A stretch of 64,000 bases of DNA. Origin: Flavobacterium psychrophilum. GTDB lineage: Bacteria; Bacteroidota; Bacteroidia; Flavobacteriales; Flavobacteriaceae. The DNA is taken from NCBI GenBank assembly GCA_945872245.1, contig CAMBZB010000010.1:3747-67746 (forward strand). Reading direction: 5' to 3'. The notes under the pieces are model-generated. The model made no database searches. It was given only the letters and a program-made list of their open reading frames with translations, and had not been told where the DNA came from. Both the position numbers and the translations under genes were made by a program. Shown here piece by piece: positions 27,255-36,796 of this stretch. The stretch's first letter is position 1; each line of letters begins with the position of its first letter.

Positions 27255-30236
27255 TTAGTCTTTATTTTTACTGTGGCGAAATAGAAATTGGATTGTTTTT
27301 TTGTCGTCTGCAATGTAGGTGTCTCCGATGAGCTCTAGAACTATCTTTTTCTTATCGGCTGTGATAATTTCCAAGTCGTCATAATGAATGAATTCTTCCT
27401 GAACCATTTTTTTAAAGGCATCGATAGAAGGAATCAGTTTTTTAAATACGCCAATACTCCATATTTCTTTTTCAATAAATTGTTTTTTGGATTGCCCTAA
27501 AAGTTCCACTAAGTAAGGATTCACATCGGTCACTTTTCCAGTAGCGGCATCAATTACCAATATTCCTTCTTTTGCTATTTTAAAAAGCTGTCGATAACGG
27601 GTTTCATCGCTTTTCTGGAGTTTATCGTTGGCTTCTTTAAGTTCTAATTCCACTTGTTTGAATTTGGTTACATCATTAAAAGTGAGAACCAGTCCTTCGA
27701 TGTGGTCATCCAGGGTGCGATAAGGCATTATTTTCACATCAAACCACCTTCCGTCCTTGGTTGAAATTGATTTCTCTATAAAGTTGAGGGTTTTAATAAC
27801 CTGTTTAGAATGAATTATTATTTCTGGATATTGAAGATCGGTCACCAAGTCCGTGATGGGTCTGCCAATGTCGGTATTGCGCACCTTATATATATTGGTA
27901 ATCGGGTCGGTAAATCGACGAATATTCAAATCCTTGTCCAGAAAAAGTGTGGCAATTTCGGTGCTGTTGAGCAGGTTTTTCATATCGTTGTTTGCCTGTA
28001 CATAATCGGTCACCTTATTTTGCAGTTCAATGTTTACGGTATGCAGTTCTTCGTTTAAACTCTGCATTTCTTCTTTAGAGGTGGTGAGTTCCTCGTTAGT
28101 AGATTGCAATTCTTCATTTGTGGATTGCAATTCCTCGTTAGTCGTTTTTAGTTCTTCGTCTGAGGACTGCATTTCCTCCCGAAGGGTCTTTAGGGTTTCA
28201 ACACACTGGTGGAGTTCAATTTCTAATTCTTTTTCTCGGTTAGTTGAACTTTGTTTATTTTGTTTGCTATTTACGGTTTTTGTTATAGTAATTTCAGGTA
28301 AATCATTAAAGACAATCATTACCTTTCCTTTTAAAGTGGTCGGTTTTTCTATTTGTTGAATGGTAACATCCACGTATTGTTCATTTCCATAGTTTTCGAT
28401 CTTAATTTTTCTCAATAGCACGGGCTGGTAATTTTTTAAAGCTTTTTGAAAAGCAATGGGTAGTTCAAGGCGCAAATCACCCCGCAACATGGCAAAAAGA
28501 TTCCAGTTTGCCTTTCCTGCTATTGGTTCAAGATATTTCCCAGTGCGCCCCGTAATATGGATAATGTCCCCTTTTTCGCCTACCAATACACTAGCGGGAG
28601 CAAAATGATTTAGTAAAATTTGATCTGTAAGGGATTGTATGTTTTCTTCGTTTATTGGTGTTGCCAAGATTTTAGGTTTTATTTTATTGTTTATTGAAAA
28701 AGAACTGGGAAAATCCAGAAGCACAGCGGTTTTTGCTAAAAAGGAGCGTTTGAAAATTTTTAATTTATCGTCAATCACATCAAAACCTTCGGTATCGGCA
28801 CCCAGTGTTTCAGCCGAACCCAGTACCATAATTCCACCGGGATTTAAACTGTAATTAAAAAGTCTAATTATTTTTTTTTGCAATTCGGCCTCCATGTAAA
28901 TTAACATGTTGCGGCAAGTAAGCAGGTTCAACTTGGTAAATGGAGGATCTTTGATTACATTATGTGGCGCAAAGACAACCATTTCGCGAATAGTGGGATT
29001 CACACGGAAGCCATTATTTTCATTAATGAAAAAACGAGAGAGGCGTTCCGGTGAAACATCAACTGTAATGTTTGGGGGAAAAACCCCTTTTCGAGCCTTT
29101 TCTATTGCTTCAAGATCAAGATCGGTGGCAAAAATTTGCAAGTTTAAATTTCGCTGTTTTTGTAATTTTTCCAGAACCTCTTTGAAAATAATTGCCAATG
29201 AATAGGCTTCTTCTCCTGTGGAGCATCCGCTGACCCAAGCTCTTAAAACAGTACCGTCAGGCAGTTTTTCGAGCATCTCGGGCAAGACTACTTCTTTTAA
29301 CTTTTCCCATACTTCAGTGTCGCGGAAAAAGGAGGTAACGCCTATTAGCAATTCCTTAAAAAGTATTTCGGTTTCTTTTGGGTTTTCCTGCATAAAACGA
29401 ACATAGTTTTCGATTTTATGGATGTTGTGTATGCCTTTACGCCTTTCGACACGGCGAAACAAGGTGTTTTTTTTATACGAGGAAAAATCATGTCCCGTTT
29501 GTTCGCGGAGCAGAATTATAATTTTATCTAGGTTGCTTTTATTGGCGCTGTCTATTTCAAGATCCATTTTTTTTGAGGGTATAAACTGAAGGAAATGGAT
29601 CAGTTTAGCCGGTAATTCCTCTACGGGGGCGACGATGTCAGCCATAACCCCCTTTACTGCGCTTCGTGGCATACTATCAAATTTTGCCGTTTCGGGATCT
29701 TGCACAAGTACAATTCCATTTTTTTCCTTGATGGCTTTAATTCCGAGGCTGCCATCAGATCCCATTCCTGAAAGAATCACTCCAATACTTTTTTCCTTCT
29801 TGTCTTCGGCCAAGGAACGAAAGAAAATATCAATAGGTAACCGTAAACCCTGTGTTTCTATAGGGGCAAACAGATGAAGGAATCCATTGAGCAAGGATAT
29901 CGTTTTGTTAGGGGGAATTACATATACACAATTTGGCTTCACTTTTAGATGATCAGTAATCTGAAAAACCTTCATGGTGGTCATTCTTTGCAACAGCTCT
30001 GGCATCATGCTTACATGGTTTGCGTCAAGATGCTGCACAATGACAAATGCCATTCCTGTTTTTTCTGGCATTTTAGAAAAAAATTGTTCCAATGTTTCCA
30101 ATCCGCCAGCAGAGGTACCGATACCAACAATAGGAAAATCTTCGTTTTCCGTGTTGTCCGTTGTTTTGTTCTTGGCTGTTTTTGAAACCGATTTGTTATT
30201 CACTTTCGTTTGATTGATTATTTTGGTTGTTTTCAT
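27255..30236 (-). CDS. CheB-CheR-PAS fusion protein
   Basis: 993 residues. A CheB methylesterase domain (about 33-210) has GTSAGGLETLEQFF with the catalytic serine, VQHLDANHVS and SGMGSDGSLG with histidine and aspartate; no receiver domain precedes it. A CheR methyltransferase domain (about 228-490) has WVSGCSTGEEAYSLAI for SAM binding and LLTCRNMLIYM. Then comes a coiled coil (about 663-748) with the repeated EELQSTNEEL unit, and two PAS domains. I start at the ATG at 30236 because upstream residues are unlike the family. Such fusions occur in bacteria without flagella; targets are unknown. No methyl-accepting receptor, CheA or CheW gene is in the window. Confidence 0.93.
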   Translation of the reverse strand: MKTTKIINQTKVNNKSVSKTAKNKTTDNTENEDFPIVGIGTSAGGLETLEQFFSKMPEKTGMAFVIVQHLDANHVSMMPELLQRMTTMKVFQITDHLKVKPNCVYVIPPNKTISLLNGFLHLFAPIETQGLRLPIDIFFRSLAEDKKEKSIGVILSGMGSDGSLGIKAIKEKNGIVLVQDPETAKFDSMPRSAVKGVMADIVAPVEELPAKLIHFLQFIPSKKMDLEIDSANKSNLDKIIILLREQTGHDFSSYKKNTLFRRVERRKGIHNIHKIENYVRFMQENPKETEILFKELLIGVTSFFRDTEVWEKLKEVVLPEMLEKLPDGTVLRAWVSGCSTGEEAYSLAIIFKEVLEKLQKQRNLNLQIFATDLDLEAIEKARKGVFPPNITVDVSPERLSRFFINENNGFRVNPTIREMVVFAPHNVIKDPPFTKLNLLTCRNMLIYMEAELQKKIIRLFNYSLNPGGIMVLGSAETLGADTEGFDVIDDKLKIFKRSFLAKTAVLLDFPSSFSINNKIKPKILATPINEENIQSLTDQILLNHFAPASVLVGEKGDIIHITGRTGKYLEPIAGKANWNLFAMLRGDLRLELPIAFQKALKNYQPVLLRKIKIENYGNEQYVDVTIQQIEKPTTLKGKVMIVFNDLPEITITKTVNSKQNKQSSTNREKELEIELHQCVETLKTLREEMQSSDEELKTTNEELQSTNEELQSTNEELTTSKEEMQSLNEELHTVNIELQNKVTDYVQANNDMKNLLNSTEIATLFLDKDLNIRRFTDPITNIYKVRNTDIGRPITDLVTDLQYPEIIIHSKQVIKTLNFIEKSISTKDGRWFDVKIMPYRTLDDHIEGLVLTFNDVTKFKQVELELKEANDKLQKSDETRYRQLFKIAKEGILVIDAATGKVTDVNPYLVELLGQSKKQFIEKEIWSIGVFKKLIPSIDAFKKMVQEEFIHYDDLEIITADKKKIVLELIGDTYIADDKKTIQFLFRHSKNKD

Positions 30237-30737
30237 AATGAAATGAAAATTTTTTAATTCCGCTCCAGTAGATTTTCTAATCCAATTGTTTTTATAAGCC
30301 GCTTCTATAACTCTCAAATCTATGCAATAATTAACGAAATGCTTTTAGTGTTTCAAGGAAACATTTTTCACATTTTGCAAACTTTATTCCCTGTTACTAT
30401 TCCAAATACTGGATCAGAAAATTGAACTTTTGGATGATAACATGCACACATTTGAATAGCATCAGCATTAGCAAATACGCTGTAAAACCTAATGATAATG
30501 ATTTCGTTTGTGCTAATTTCAAATAAAGTCAGTAGTAAAAATAAGGAATTTTTAACAAAATATCATTTTATTCAAAAAAAATTGTAAGAAATGTAGTTTT
30601 GTATTATATGAAACCTCAGCAAAACTACTAAATGCTTGATTGTAATCTTTTTAAAAGAATTCGGGAGCTGATTTTCTATTTATTTTTAGTAATAAATCAG
30701 GGTTTCTAATGTTGCGACAATTTGTACTTGAGGCAAT
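30237..30737. other. 501-base AT-rich intergenic region between the CheB-CheR fusion and ClC genes
   Basis: No coding frame with family features, no clear hairpin and no clean TAnnTTTG element on the minus strand were found. It must contain the promoter for the CheB-CheR/kinase unit and the end of the ClC transcript. I see nothing else in it. Confidence 0.6.
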
Positions 30738-32522
30738 TTATTCTATCGTCATCGATTTGAGCTTGGTACGATAGGCCTCGAGTGCGATTGACTTGGAGAT
30801 GAAACCGAAATATTTTCCGTTTTTGATAACGGGTAAAAAAGCGACTTTTGATTTTTCGAATTTGTCCATGACGATTTCCATGCTGTCAGCGGGGTAAATA
30901 ATGTCGATGGGTGCTGTCATTATTTCTTTTACAATAGTGAATTTCACCCGATATTGGTTGAAAATGATTTCCCTGATATCGTTGAAATGCACCACACCAA
31001 GCAAATGGCTTTCTTGATCCACCACGGCAAAAATCACTTGATTGGAGTGTGAAATCAAATCAACTAATTTTTCCAAGTTTTCATCGGGTGAAACAGTCAA
31101 ATAATCGGTTTGAATGATGGAACTAGTGTCTAATGTAGAAAGGATATTGGTGTCTTTATTGCTTGTGAAGGCGTGTCCTTTTTTGGCTAAACTTTTCACG
31201 TCCATTGAGTGTTTCTCAAATCGTTTTGAAATCGCAAAACTGATCGAAGCGACAATCATTAGCGGAATCATTAAGTCATAACCTCCCGTTATTTCGGCAA
31301 TTAGAAATATCGCAGTCAACGGCGCATGAAACAATCCGCTTAGGATTCCGGCCATTCCCACCATGGTAAAATTACTGATGGGCAATTGGGTCAGTCCGGT
31401 TAAATTTAAAAATTTGGAAAAGAAAAAACCAACATAGGAACCCAAAAATAGGGAAGGGGCAAAGTTGCCTCCATTTCCACCGCTTCCTAAAGTGATTCCG
31501 GTAGCGAAAACTTTGAGCATCATCGTTAATCCAATAAATATTAAAAGCACCCAGCCATTGTTTCTGAAACCACTAAAGAGTGTGTTTTCGAGTAATTGTC
31601 CCGGATCATTTTCAGATAAAGTTTTAATGCTTTCATAGCCTTCGCCAAAAAGCGTTGGAAAAATAAAAATAATAATTGCCAAAATGGAAGCGCCAAAAAG
31701 TGCTTTTTTGTAGGGAGCGAATTTAAGTCGGGCAAAAAGATGTTCCACCCTTTGAAAATTCCTGGAATAGTAAACCGAAATAAGTCCGGTGAACAATCCA
31801 AGTGCGACATAGTAGGCAATATTATGGTAATCGAAGGTCTGTTGTTGTTTGAAGGACAATAATATGGTTTCGTCCAAAGCAATCTTAGATACCAAAGCTC
31901 CAGTTGCCGCGGCAATCATAATCGGCGTAAAGGCAGAAATACTGACGTCTACCAGCAATACTTCAATGGCAAACAAAACGCCGGCGATGGGAGCATTAAA
32001 TGCAGCCGCAATTCCGGCAGCCACGCCACAACCTATCAGGAGCGTTCGGTCCTTGTAGGGTAATTGATATTTTTGGGCATAATTAGAACCAAAGGCAGCT
32101 CCGGTGATTACGATAGGACTCTCTAATCCTGCGGATCCGCCCAGACCTACAGTGAGTGAGCTCGTTACGATTTGGGCATACATTTGTTTTTTGGGGATAA
32201 TGCTGGCTTTTTTGGCAACAGCATATAAAATCTGTGAAGTTCCTTTTTCTATGGTGCCACCCAAAACTCTTTTGACCACAAAAACGGTTAGTAAAATTCC
32301 AATGATAGGCAAAAGACTGTTGATAAAACTCAACTTTAAAATCCCGTTGACGGAAGTCGCAAACAAGAAAACCCAGTGCGCAAAAGTTTTTAAAACAATC
32401 ACGGCAAATGCAGCTGAAATACCAACTAATACACTGGATAAGAAGATAAACTGTTTGTTAGTGAGTTTGCTTTGCGACCAAACGATTGCATCTTCAAGTT
32501 TGTTTATGTATTTTTTGAACAT
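30738..32522 (-). CDS. ClC-type chloride channel/transporter with CBS pair
   Basis: 594 residues. The ClC core has about ten hydrophobic helices with GLGGSAGLESPIV (matching GSxGxEGP and keeping the gating glutamate) and TLGSGGNGGNFAPSLFLGS (the GGxFxP filter motif). The C-terminal 130 residues form two CBS domains (QTDYLTVSPDENLEKLVDLI and MTAPIDIIYPADSMEIVMDK), which in relatives bind adenine nucleotides. The frame is open upstream, but the ATG at 32522 gives the usual short cytoplasmic N-terminus. Whether it is a channel or a Cl-/H+ exchanger cannot be told with certainty. Confidence 0.93.
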   Translation of the reverse strand: MFKKYINKLEDAIVWSQSKLTNKQFIFLSSVLVGISAAFAVIVLKTFAHWVFLFATSVNGILKLSFINSLLPIIGILLTVFVVKRVLGGTIEKGTSQILYAVAKKASIIPKKQMYAQIVTSSLTVGLGGSAGLESPIVITGAAFGSNYAQKYQLPYKDRTLLIGCGVAAGIAAAFNAPIAGVLFAIEVLLVDVSISAFTPIMIAAATGALVSKIALDETILLSFKQQQTFDYHNIAYYVALGLFTGLISVYYSRNFQRVEHLFARLKFAPYKKALFGASILAIIIFIFPTLFGEGYESIKTLSENDPGQLLENTLFSGFRNNGWVLLIFIGLTMMLKVFATGITLGSGGNGGNFAPSLFLGSYVGFFFSKFLNLTGLTQLPISNFTMVGMAGILSGLFHAPLTAIFLIAEITGGYDLMIPLMIVASISFAISKRFEKHSMDVKSLAKKGHAFTSNKDTNILSTLDTSSIIQTDYLTVSPDENLEKLVDLISHSNQVIFAVVDQESHLLGVVHFNDIREIIFNQYRVKFTIVKEIMTAPIDIIYPADSMEIVMDKFEKSKVAFLPVIKNGKYFGFISKSIALEAYRTKLKSMTIE

Positions 32523-32563
32523 TTTGTTTTTTAAGGAAATGCTAAAGTACCATTTTTTGAAGT

Positions 32564-33232
32564 TTAATGAATGTTTTTCAATGCTTCTTTTTTGCTTAAG
32601 GGTTTTAAATCCGTGTTTGTTACAAACTTTTTTACGGCTTCCGGATTTGTTTTTGCATATTCTCGCAAGGCCCAACCGATGGCTTTCTGAATAAAAAATG
32701 CATTGGATTTTTTATGCTTTTCGCATTCGGATTGCAGTATATCAAAATTGGTTTTTGCTTTGTAACCCAATTGAAAAAGAATCGCGCTCCGGTTGAGCCA
32801 CATATTGTCAGCGTTTGAAAAACGCTCGATTACCTTCGGGGTTTCCAATGGGTATTCCAGTAAATAGTCTCCTAAAATAAATTTGGCAATAGTGTCAACA
32901 CTGTCCCACCAAGAGTTGGTGGTTATCAGTTTTTCAATAAGGTGAATGTCTTCCTTTTTGTAGTTTCCCTTGAGTTGCTTCGTCAGTATTTCAATGGCGC
33001 AATACTGTAATTCCCGTTGTGGTTTGGCGAAAAGTTGTAGTGCAATTGCTCTCGCATTTTGGTCAACCTCATTTGAGTGTTCTTTCCAAATGGTTTTGAA
33101 AATCCGTCTTCTTTCCTCTGTCTTTATTCCAAAAAAAGTAAAATGATTGCGCATGTATTTTGCCATTGCAACGGCATTTTCAGGATTGCCATTTTCAACA
33201 AAAGTTGTCGCTAAGGATTCAATAAAACGCAT
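32564..33232 (-). CDS. DNA alkylation repair protein, AlkD-like
   Basis: 222 residues of HEAT-like helical repeats. MRNHFTFFGIKTEERRRIFK at the start and TNSWWDSVDTIAKFILGDYL in the middle are AlkD-family signatures (PF08713); the WWDSVD aspartate matches the catalytic Asp of AlkC/AlkD 3-methyladenine or 7-methylguanine glycosylases. The end FIQKAIGWALREYAKTNPE is also conserved. It is 16 bases downstream of the ACP phosphodiesterase gene, so they share a transcript. Confidence 0.92.
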   Translation of the reverse strand: MRFIESLATTFVENGNPENAVAMAKYMRNHFTFFGIKTEERRRIFKTIWKEHSNEVDQNARAIALQLFAKPQRELQYCAIEILTKQLKGNYKKEDIHLIEKLITTNSWWDSVDTIAKFILGDYLLEYPLETPKVIERFSNADNMWLNRSAILFQLGYKAKTNFDILQSECEKHKKSNAFFIQKAIGWALREYAKTNPEAVKKFVTNTDLKPLSKKEALKNIH

Positions 33233-33248
33233 AAGCTACTCTGTTGAT

Positions 33249-33833
33249 TTATAAAGTTTGTATTTTATGATTTGAATGGATAATCAGTTCTTCAAAAAAG
33301 CAGCTGAATTCCTCTTCAAATTCGGAATAGTACGTTCTTAATTCTGCAACAGCCAACCGCATATTCGAGTTTCGTTTCATTCGAGTATCCATTTTTCCTA
33401 AAATTATTTCGATTCCTTCAATAGTTTGGTAACTCACCAGCCAGTTGTGGTCAATCATGTAAGGCATCATCATTTGGGTTTTGGCAGTCAGCGAATTATA
33501 ATTATCTTTCAAAGATTGGTAAAAACGTTCCGTAAAAACGGCCAGTTTTTCATCGGAATACGTGCTCCAGTTTTTTGCCAAAAAGTGGTCGTAAAATATA
33601 TCCACGATGATGCCAGAATAATGGTGGTAATTGGCGTGCAGTCGTTTGGTGCTTTGTCTAAATATAGGATGTGCATCGGTGAAAGTGTCGATGGCGCGAT
33701 GCAAAAAAATCCCTTTTTGAATGTCCATCGGAAACATGTCAAAGCGTTTTCCGTGAATGCCATCGGCCATAAAATTGCCGATTTTTATCAAATCATCGTC
33801 TCCGGAAAGGTATAGGTGGGCTAGGAAATTCAT
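33249..33833 (-). CDS. acpH: Acyl carrier protein phosphodiesterase
   Basis: 194 residues. The start MNFLAHLYLSGDDDLIKIGN and the continuation FMADGIHGK, GIFLHRAIDTFTDAHP and GIIVDIFYDHFLAKNW are the AcpH/YajB family pattern (PF04336) with HD-like metal ligands. AcpH removes the phosphopantetheine arm from acyl carrier protein. Gene order acpH-alkD on one transcript has no obvious functional meaning. Confidence 0.92.
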   Translation of the reverse strand: MNFLAHLYLSGDDDLIKIGNFMADGIHGKRFDMFPMDIQKGIFLHRAIDTFTDAHPIFRQSTKRLHANYHHYSGIIVDIFYDHFLAKNWSTYSDEKLAVFTERFYQSLKDNYNSLTAKTQMMMPYMIDHNWLVSYQTIEGIEIILGKMDTRMKRNSNMRLAVAELRTYYSEFEEEFSCFFEELIIHSNHKIQTL

Positions 33834-33879
33834 TCGCCTAAACTATGGATTTTAAATGACTTTTATAAACTGTGTTTAT

Positions 33880-33887
33880 TATATTTG
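33880..33887 (+). promoter_or_regulatory. -7 element upstream of glmM
   Basis: TATATTTG fits TAnnTTTG, about 43 bases before the ATG. No TTG at the normal distance. Confidence 0.45.
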
Positions 33888-33929
33888 CAATCTTAAATAA
33901 TAAATCTGAATTCAAAAATATAAAATCCA

Positions 33930-35336
33930 ATGACTTTAATAAAATCGATATCAGGAATTCGAGGAACCATTGGCGGAAAAGTAGGGGACAATCTGACTCC
34001 TGTCGATGCCGTCAAATTTGCTTCGGCCTATGGAACTTGGTTAAAAAACACCAACGGCAAGGATGACAGGAATCTAAAAGTTGTCGTGGGTCGCGATGCC
34101 CGGATTTCAGGACCGATGATTCATAATTTAGTGGTAAATACCCTGGTTGGTTTGGGAATTGACGTCGTTGATTTGGGGCTGTCAACAACCCCTACGGTTG
34201 AAGTGGCGGTTCCTTTGGAAAGTGCCGATGGTGGAATCATCCTTACGGCTTCCCACAATCCAAAGCAATGGAATGCCTTGAAATTGTTAAACGAAAAAGG
34301 AGAATTTTTGAATGGCATCGAAGGGGAGAAAATCCTCCAAATTGCCGAGGTCGAAGCATTTGATTTTTCGGATGTAGACAGTTTAGGCGAAATCATTGAA
34401 AATGATGCTTATATGGACATTCATATCGATGAAGTGTTGAATCTCTCTTTGGTCAATGTTGCAGCTGTAAAAGCAGCTAAATTTAAGGTGGTGGTTGACG
34501 GTGTGAATTCTTCGGGAGGCATTATTATTCCAAAATTATTGGAATTAATGGGTGTTGAAGTGGTGAAATTATACTGCGAACCCAACGGACATTTTCCTCA
34601 CAATCCAGAACCGTTAAAAGAGCATTTAACGGACATTTCAGAATTAGTGGTCAAAGAAAAAGCGCATTTAGGAATCGTTGTCGATCCTGATGTCGATCGT
34701 TTGGCTTTTATTTGCGAAGACGGTGAAATGTTTGGCGAAGAATATACTTTGGTGGCTTGCGCCGATTATGTATTGGGCAAAACCCCAGGAAATACGGTAT
34801 CGAATATGTCGTCTTCGCGTGCTTTGCGTGATGTGACAAACAATCACAACGGAATCTACGAAGCTAGCGCCGTTGGCGAGGTGAATGTGGTGGAATTGAT
34901 GAAAAAGAATAATGCCATCATTGGTGGCGAAGGAAACGGCGGAATTATTTACCCGGAACTCCATTACGGTCGCGATAGTTTGGTGGGCGTGGCGCTTTTT
35001 TTGACCCATTTGGCGAACAAGAAAATAACTGTTTCCGCTTTGCGCGCTTCCTATCCGGAATATTACATGAGCAAAAACAAAATCGAATTGACCCCACAAA
35101 TTGATGTTGATGCGATTCTGGTGGCGATGACCGAGAAATACCAAAATGATAGTTCGACAGGCTCACTATCCACAATTGACGGCGTGAAAATTGACTTTGC
35201 CGAAAACTGGGTTCACCTTCGTAAATCGAATACGGAACCTATAATTCGTATTTATACAGAAGCAGCTTCACAACAACAAGCCGATGCTTTGGCACTACGA
35301 ATTATTGAGGAAATAAAGGTAATAGTGGGATTATAG
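33930..35336 (+). CDS. glmM: Phosphoglucosamine mutase
   Basis: Alpha-D-phosphohexomutase of 468 residues. Seen: SISGIRGTIGG at the N-terminus, ILTASHNPKQWNALK with the phosphorylated serine, VDPDVDRLAFICEDG for Mg2+ binding, GGEGNGGIIYPELHYGRD for sugar binding and RKSNTEPIIRIYTEA for phosphate binding. It interconverts glucosamine-6-P and glucosamine-1-P for peptidoglycan and LPS synthesis. In Bacteroidota this clade is called GlmM, but phosphomannomutase/phosphoglucomutase activity is possible. A strong terminator closes the gene, and the accessory region starts right after it. Confidence 0.88.
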   Translation: MTLIKSISGIRGTIGGKVGDNLTPVDAVKFASAYGTWLKNTNGKDDRNLKVVVGRDARISGPMIHNLVVNTLVGLGIDVVDLGLSTTPTVEVAVPLESADGGIILTASHNPKQWNALKLLNEKGEFLNGIEGEKILQIAEVEAFDFSDVDSLGEIIENDAYMDIHIDEVLNLSLVNVAAVKAAKFKVVVDGVNSSGGIIIPKLLELMGVEVVKLYCEPNGHFPHNPEPLKEHLTDISELVVKEKAHLGIVVDPDVDRLAFICEDGEMFGEEYTLVACADYVLGKTPGNTVSNMSSSRALRDVTNNHNGIYEASAVGEVNVVELMKKNNAIIGGEGNGGIIYPELHYGRDSLVGVALFLTHLANKKITVSALRASYPEYYMSKNKIELTPQIDVDAILVAMTEKYQNDSSTGSLSTIDGVKIDFAENWVHLRKSNTEPIIRIYTEAASQQQADALALRIIEEIKVIVGL

Positions 35337-35355
35337 GTTTCATTAGTGTACACGT

Positions 35356-35395
35356 AAAGCCCTTTCAAAAACATTTTTTGAAAGGGCTTTTTTTT
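35356..35395 (+). terminator. Rho-independent terminator after glmM
   Basis: Stem AAAGCCCTTTCAAAAA / TTTTTGAAAGGGCTTT with a very short loop, followed by a T run. Confidence 0.93.
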
Positions 35396-35452
35396 GGTAT
35401 TGTTTTTATTAGTTCTTAGATTCAATTGTTAATGCAAGTTTTTAATAAAAAA

Positions 35453-35484
35453 GGATTATCCTAATACAAGATTAGGAATAATCC
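35453..35484 (+). promoter_or_regulatory. Hairpin upstream of the IS30 transposase
   Basis: Arms GGATTATCCTAAT and ATTAGGAATAATCC pair over 13 bases with one bulged A and a 5-base loop. It ends 23 bases before the transposase ATG and has no T run, so it is more likely a regulator of transposase expression, or part of an element end, than a terminator. Confidence 0.5.
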
Positions 35485-35507
35485 TCAAAAAGTTAAAAAT
35501 TTGGATT

Positions 35508-36533
35508 ATGAAGCACAAACAATTAACCTTTGAACAAAGGTATGCAATAGAACAGATGTTGAAAGATAAACATTCGAAAAAATCTATTATTTCGACACTT
35601 GAATTAGTTGAATCAACATTTTATCGTGAACTTAAACGTAATGGTAAGAAGCGAGTTTACACTGCTAAACATGCACAAATGTTGGCAGAAGAGCGCAGAA
35701 AAACGGGTCATTACAAGACCGTATTCAGCACCGTAATGGAAACAATCATTAAAGATAAAATGGTAAATCATCAATGGTCTCCCGAACAAATTGTTGGCTG
35801 GTGCAGAAGCCAAACTATAAAAATGGTATCTCATGAGCGTATATATCAGTACGTTTTGAAGGACAAACAAGCAGGAGGTTTATTGTTTAAACACTTAAGA
35901 GAGGGTCAGAAAGTTTATAAAAAACGTTACGGTTCAAAAGATCGTAGAGGAGCGATTCCGAATAAAATCAGCATCGATGATCGTCCTGAGATTGTACAAA
36001 ACAAAGAACGAGTCGGAGATTTTGAAATAGACCTAATAATTGGAGCAAATCATAAGGGAGCTTTACTAACAATCGTTGATAGAAAAACAAGTTTTGTACT
36101 CATAGAACCCTTAAAATCAAAAGGGGCAGCCGAAGTAACAAAAGCGATCTACAATGCGTTAATTCCTTACAAAAAATGGGCGAAAACAATAACATCAGAT
36201 AATGGAAAAGAGTTTGCACTCCATGAAAAGATTGCCCAGAAGTTAGAACTTTCGTATTATTTTGCACATCCATATTCCTCTTGGGAAAGAGGCTTGAATG
36301 AATACACGAACAAATTAATCAGACAATATTTTCCAAAAAAAATGGAGTTGGACAATGTTAATTTTAGCGATACGTTATTGGTGATGAATAAGTTAAATAG
36401 TAGGCCAAGAAAGATTTATGGTTTTAAAACACCAAATTATCTTTTTTCTAAATATATTCGCGATAATAAACTTGCATTAGTTGTTGAATCTACCGTTTTA
36501 AATAAAAACAATAAAAATTATAATCTTAATTAA
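35508..36533 (+). CDS. IS30 family transposase
   Basis: 341 residues, full length for IS30. The N-terminal helix-turn-helix (LTFEQRYAIEQMLKDKHSKK, then STFYRELKRNG) recognises the ends. The DDE catalytic core shows GDFEIDLIIG (first Asp), TITSDNGKEF (second Asp) and WERGLNEYTNKLIRQYFPK (Glu); most relatives read RGxNENTNGL here, so NEYTNK is a mild variant. SWERG and LNSRPRKIYGFKTPNYLF at the end are typical. The frame is intact, so it may be active. It lies right after the glmM terminator and borders the accessory genes at 36.8-39.5 kb. Confidence 0.95.
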   Translation: MKHKQLTFEQRYAIEQMLKDKHSKKSIISTLELVESTFYRELKRNGKKRVYTAKHAQMLAEERRKTGHYKTVFSTVMETIIKDKMVNHQWSPEQIVGWCRSQTIKMVSHERIYQYVLKDKQAGGLLFKHLREGQKVYKKRYGSKDRRGAIPNKISIDDRPEIVQNKERVGDFEIDLIIGANHKGALLTIVDRKTSFVLIEPLKSKGAAEVTKAIYNALIPYKKWAKTITSDNGKEFALHEKIAQKLELSYYFAHPYSSWERGLNEYTNKLIRQYFPKKMELDNVNFSDTLLVMNKLNSRPRKIYGFKTPNYLFSKYIRDNKLALVVESTVLNKNNKNYNLN

Positions 36534-36796
36534 AAAAATGTATATTTATCAAATTTTTATCGCAAAAATTTAATATTTATTCTTTATTCTTTATTGACCC
36601 AATTTAATATAGATTTATTATTTACGATAGTTCCGAAATGATTTATGGCAATTGGCTGATTTTAGTAGTAAATCGATATGGAGTAATAGTTCTTTTGCAA
36701 CATAAAAAATAATTTATAATAAAGGGTAACAATTTTTAAACGAAAAGTATCTATTACTAAACAACTAAAAAATTAACAATTTAAACTTTAGAAATT

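Larger units (their letters stand above)
35453..36533 (+). mobile_element. IS30-type insertion sequence, ends not defined
   Basis: The transposase gene at 35508 defines the element. By eye I found no convincing terminal inverted repeats or target duplication, so real ends are unknown and the outer limits given are the upstream hairpin and the transposase stop. Confidence 0.5.

Noticed and set aside
34668..35144. 158-codon open frame on the minus strand inside glmM
   Set aside because: Antisense shadow of a conserved mutase; composition (many His, Gln, Ser) is typical of shadow frames.
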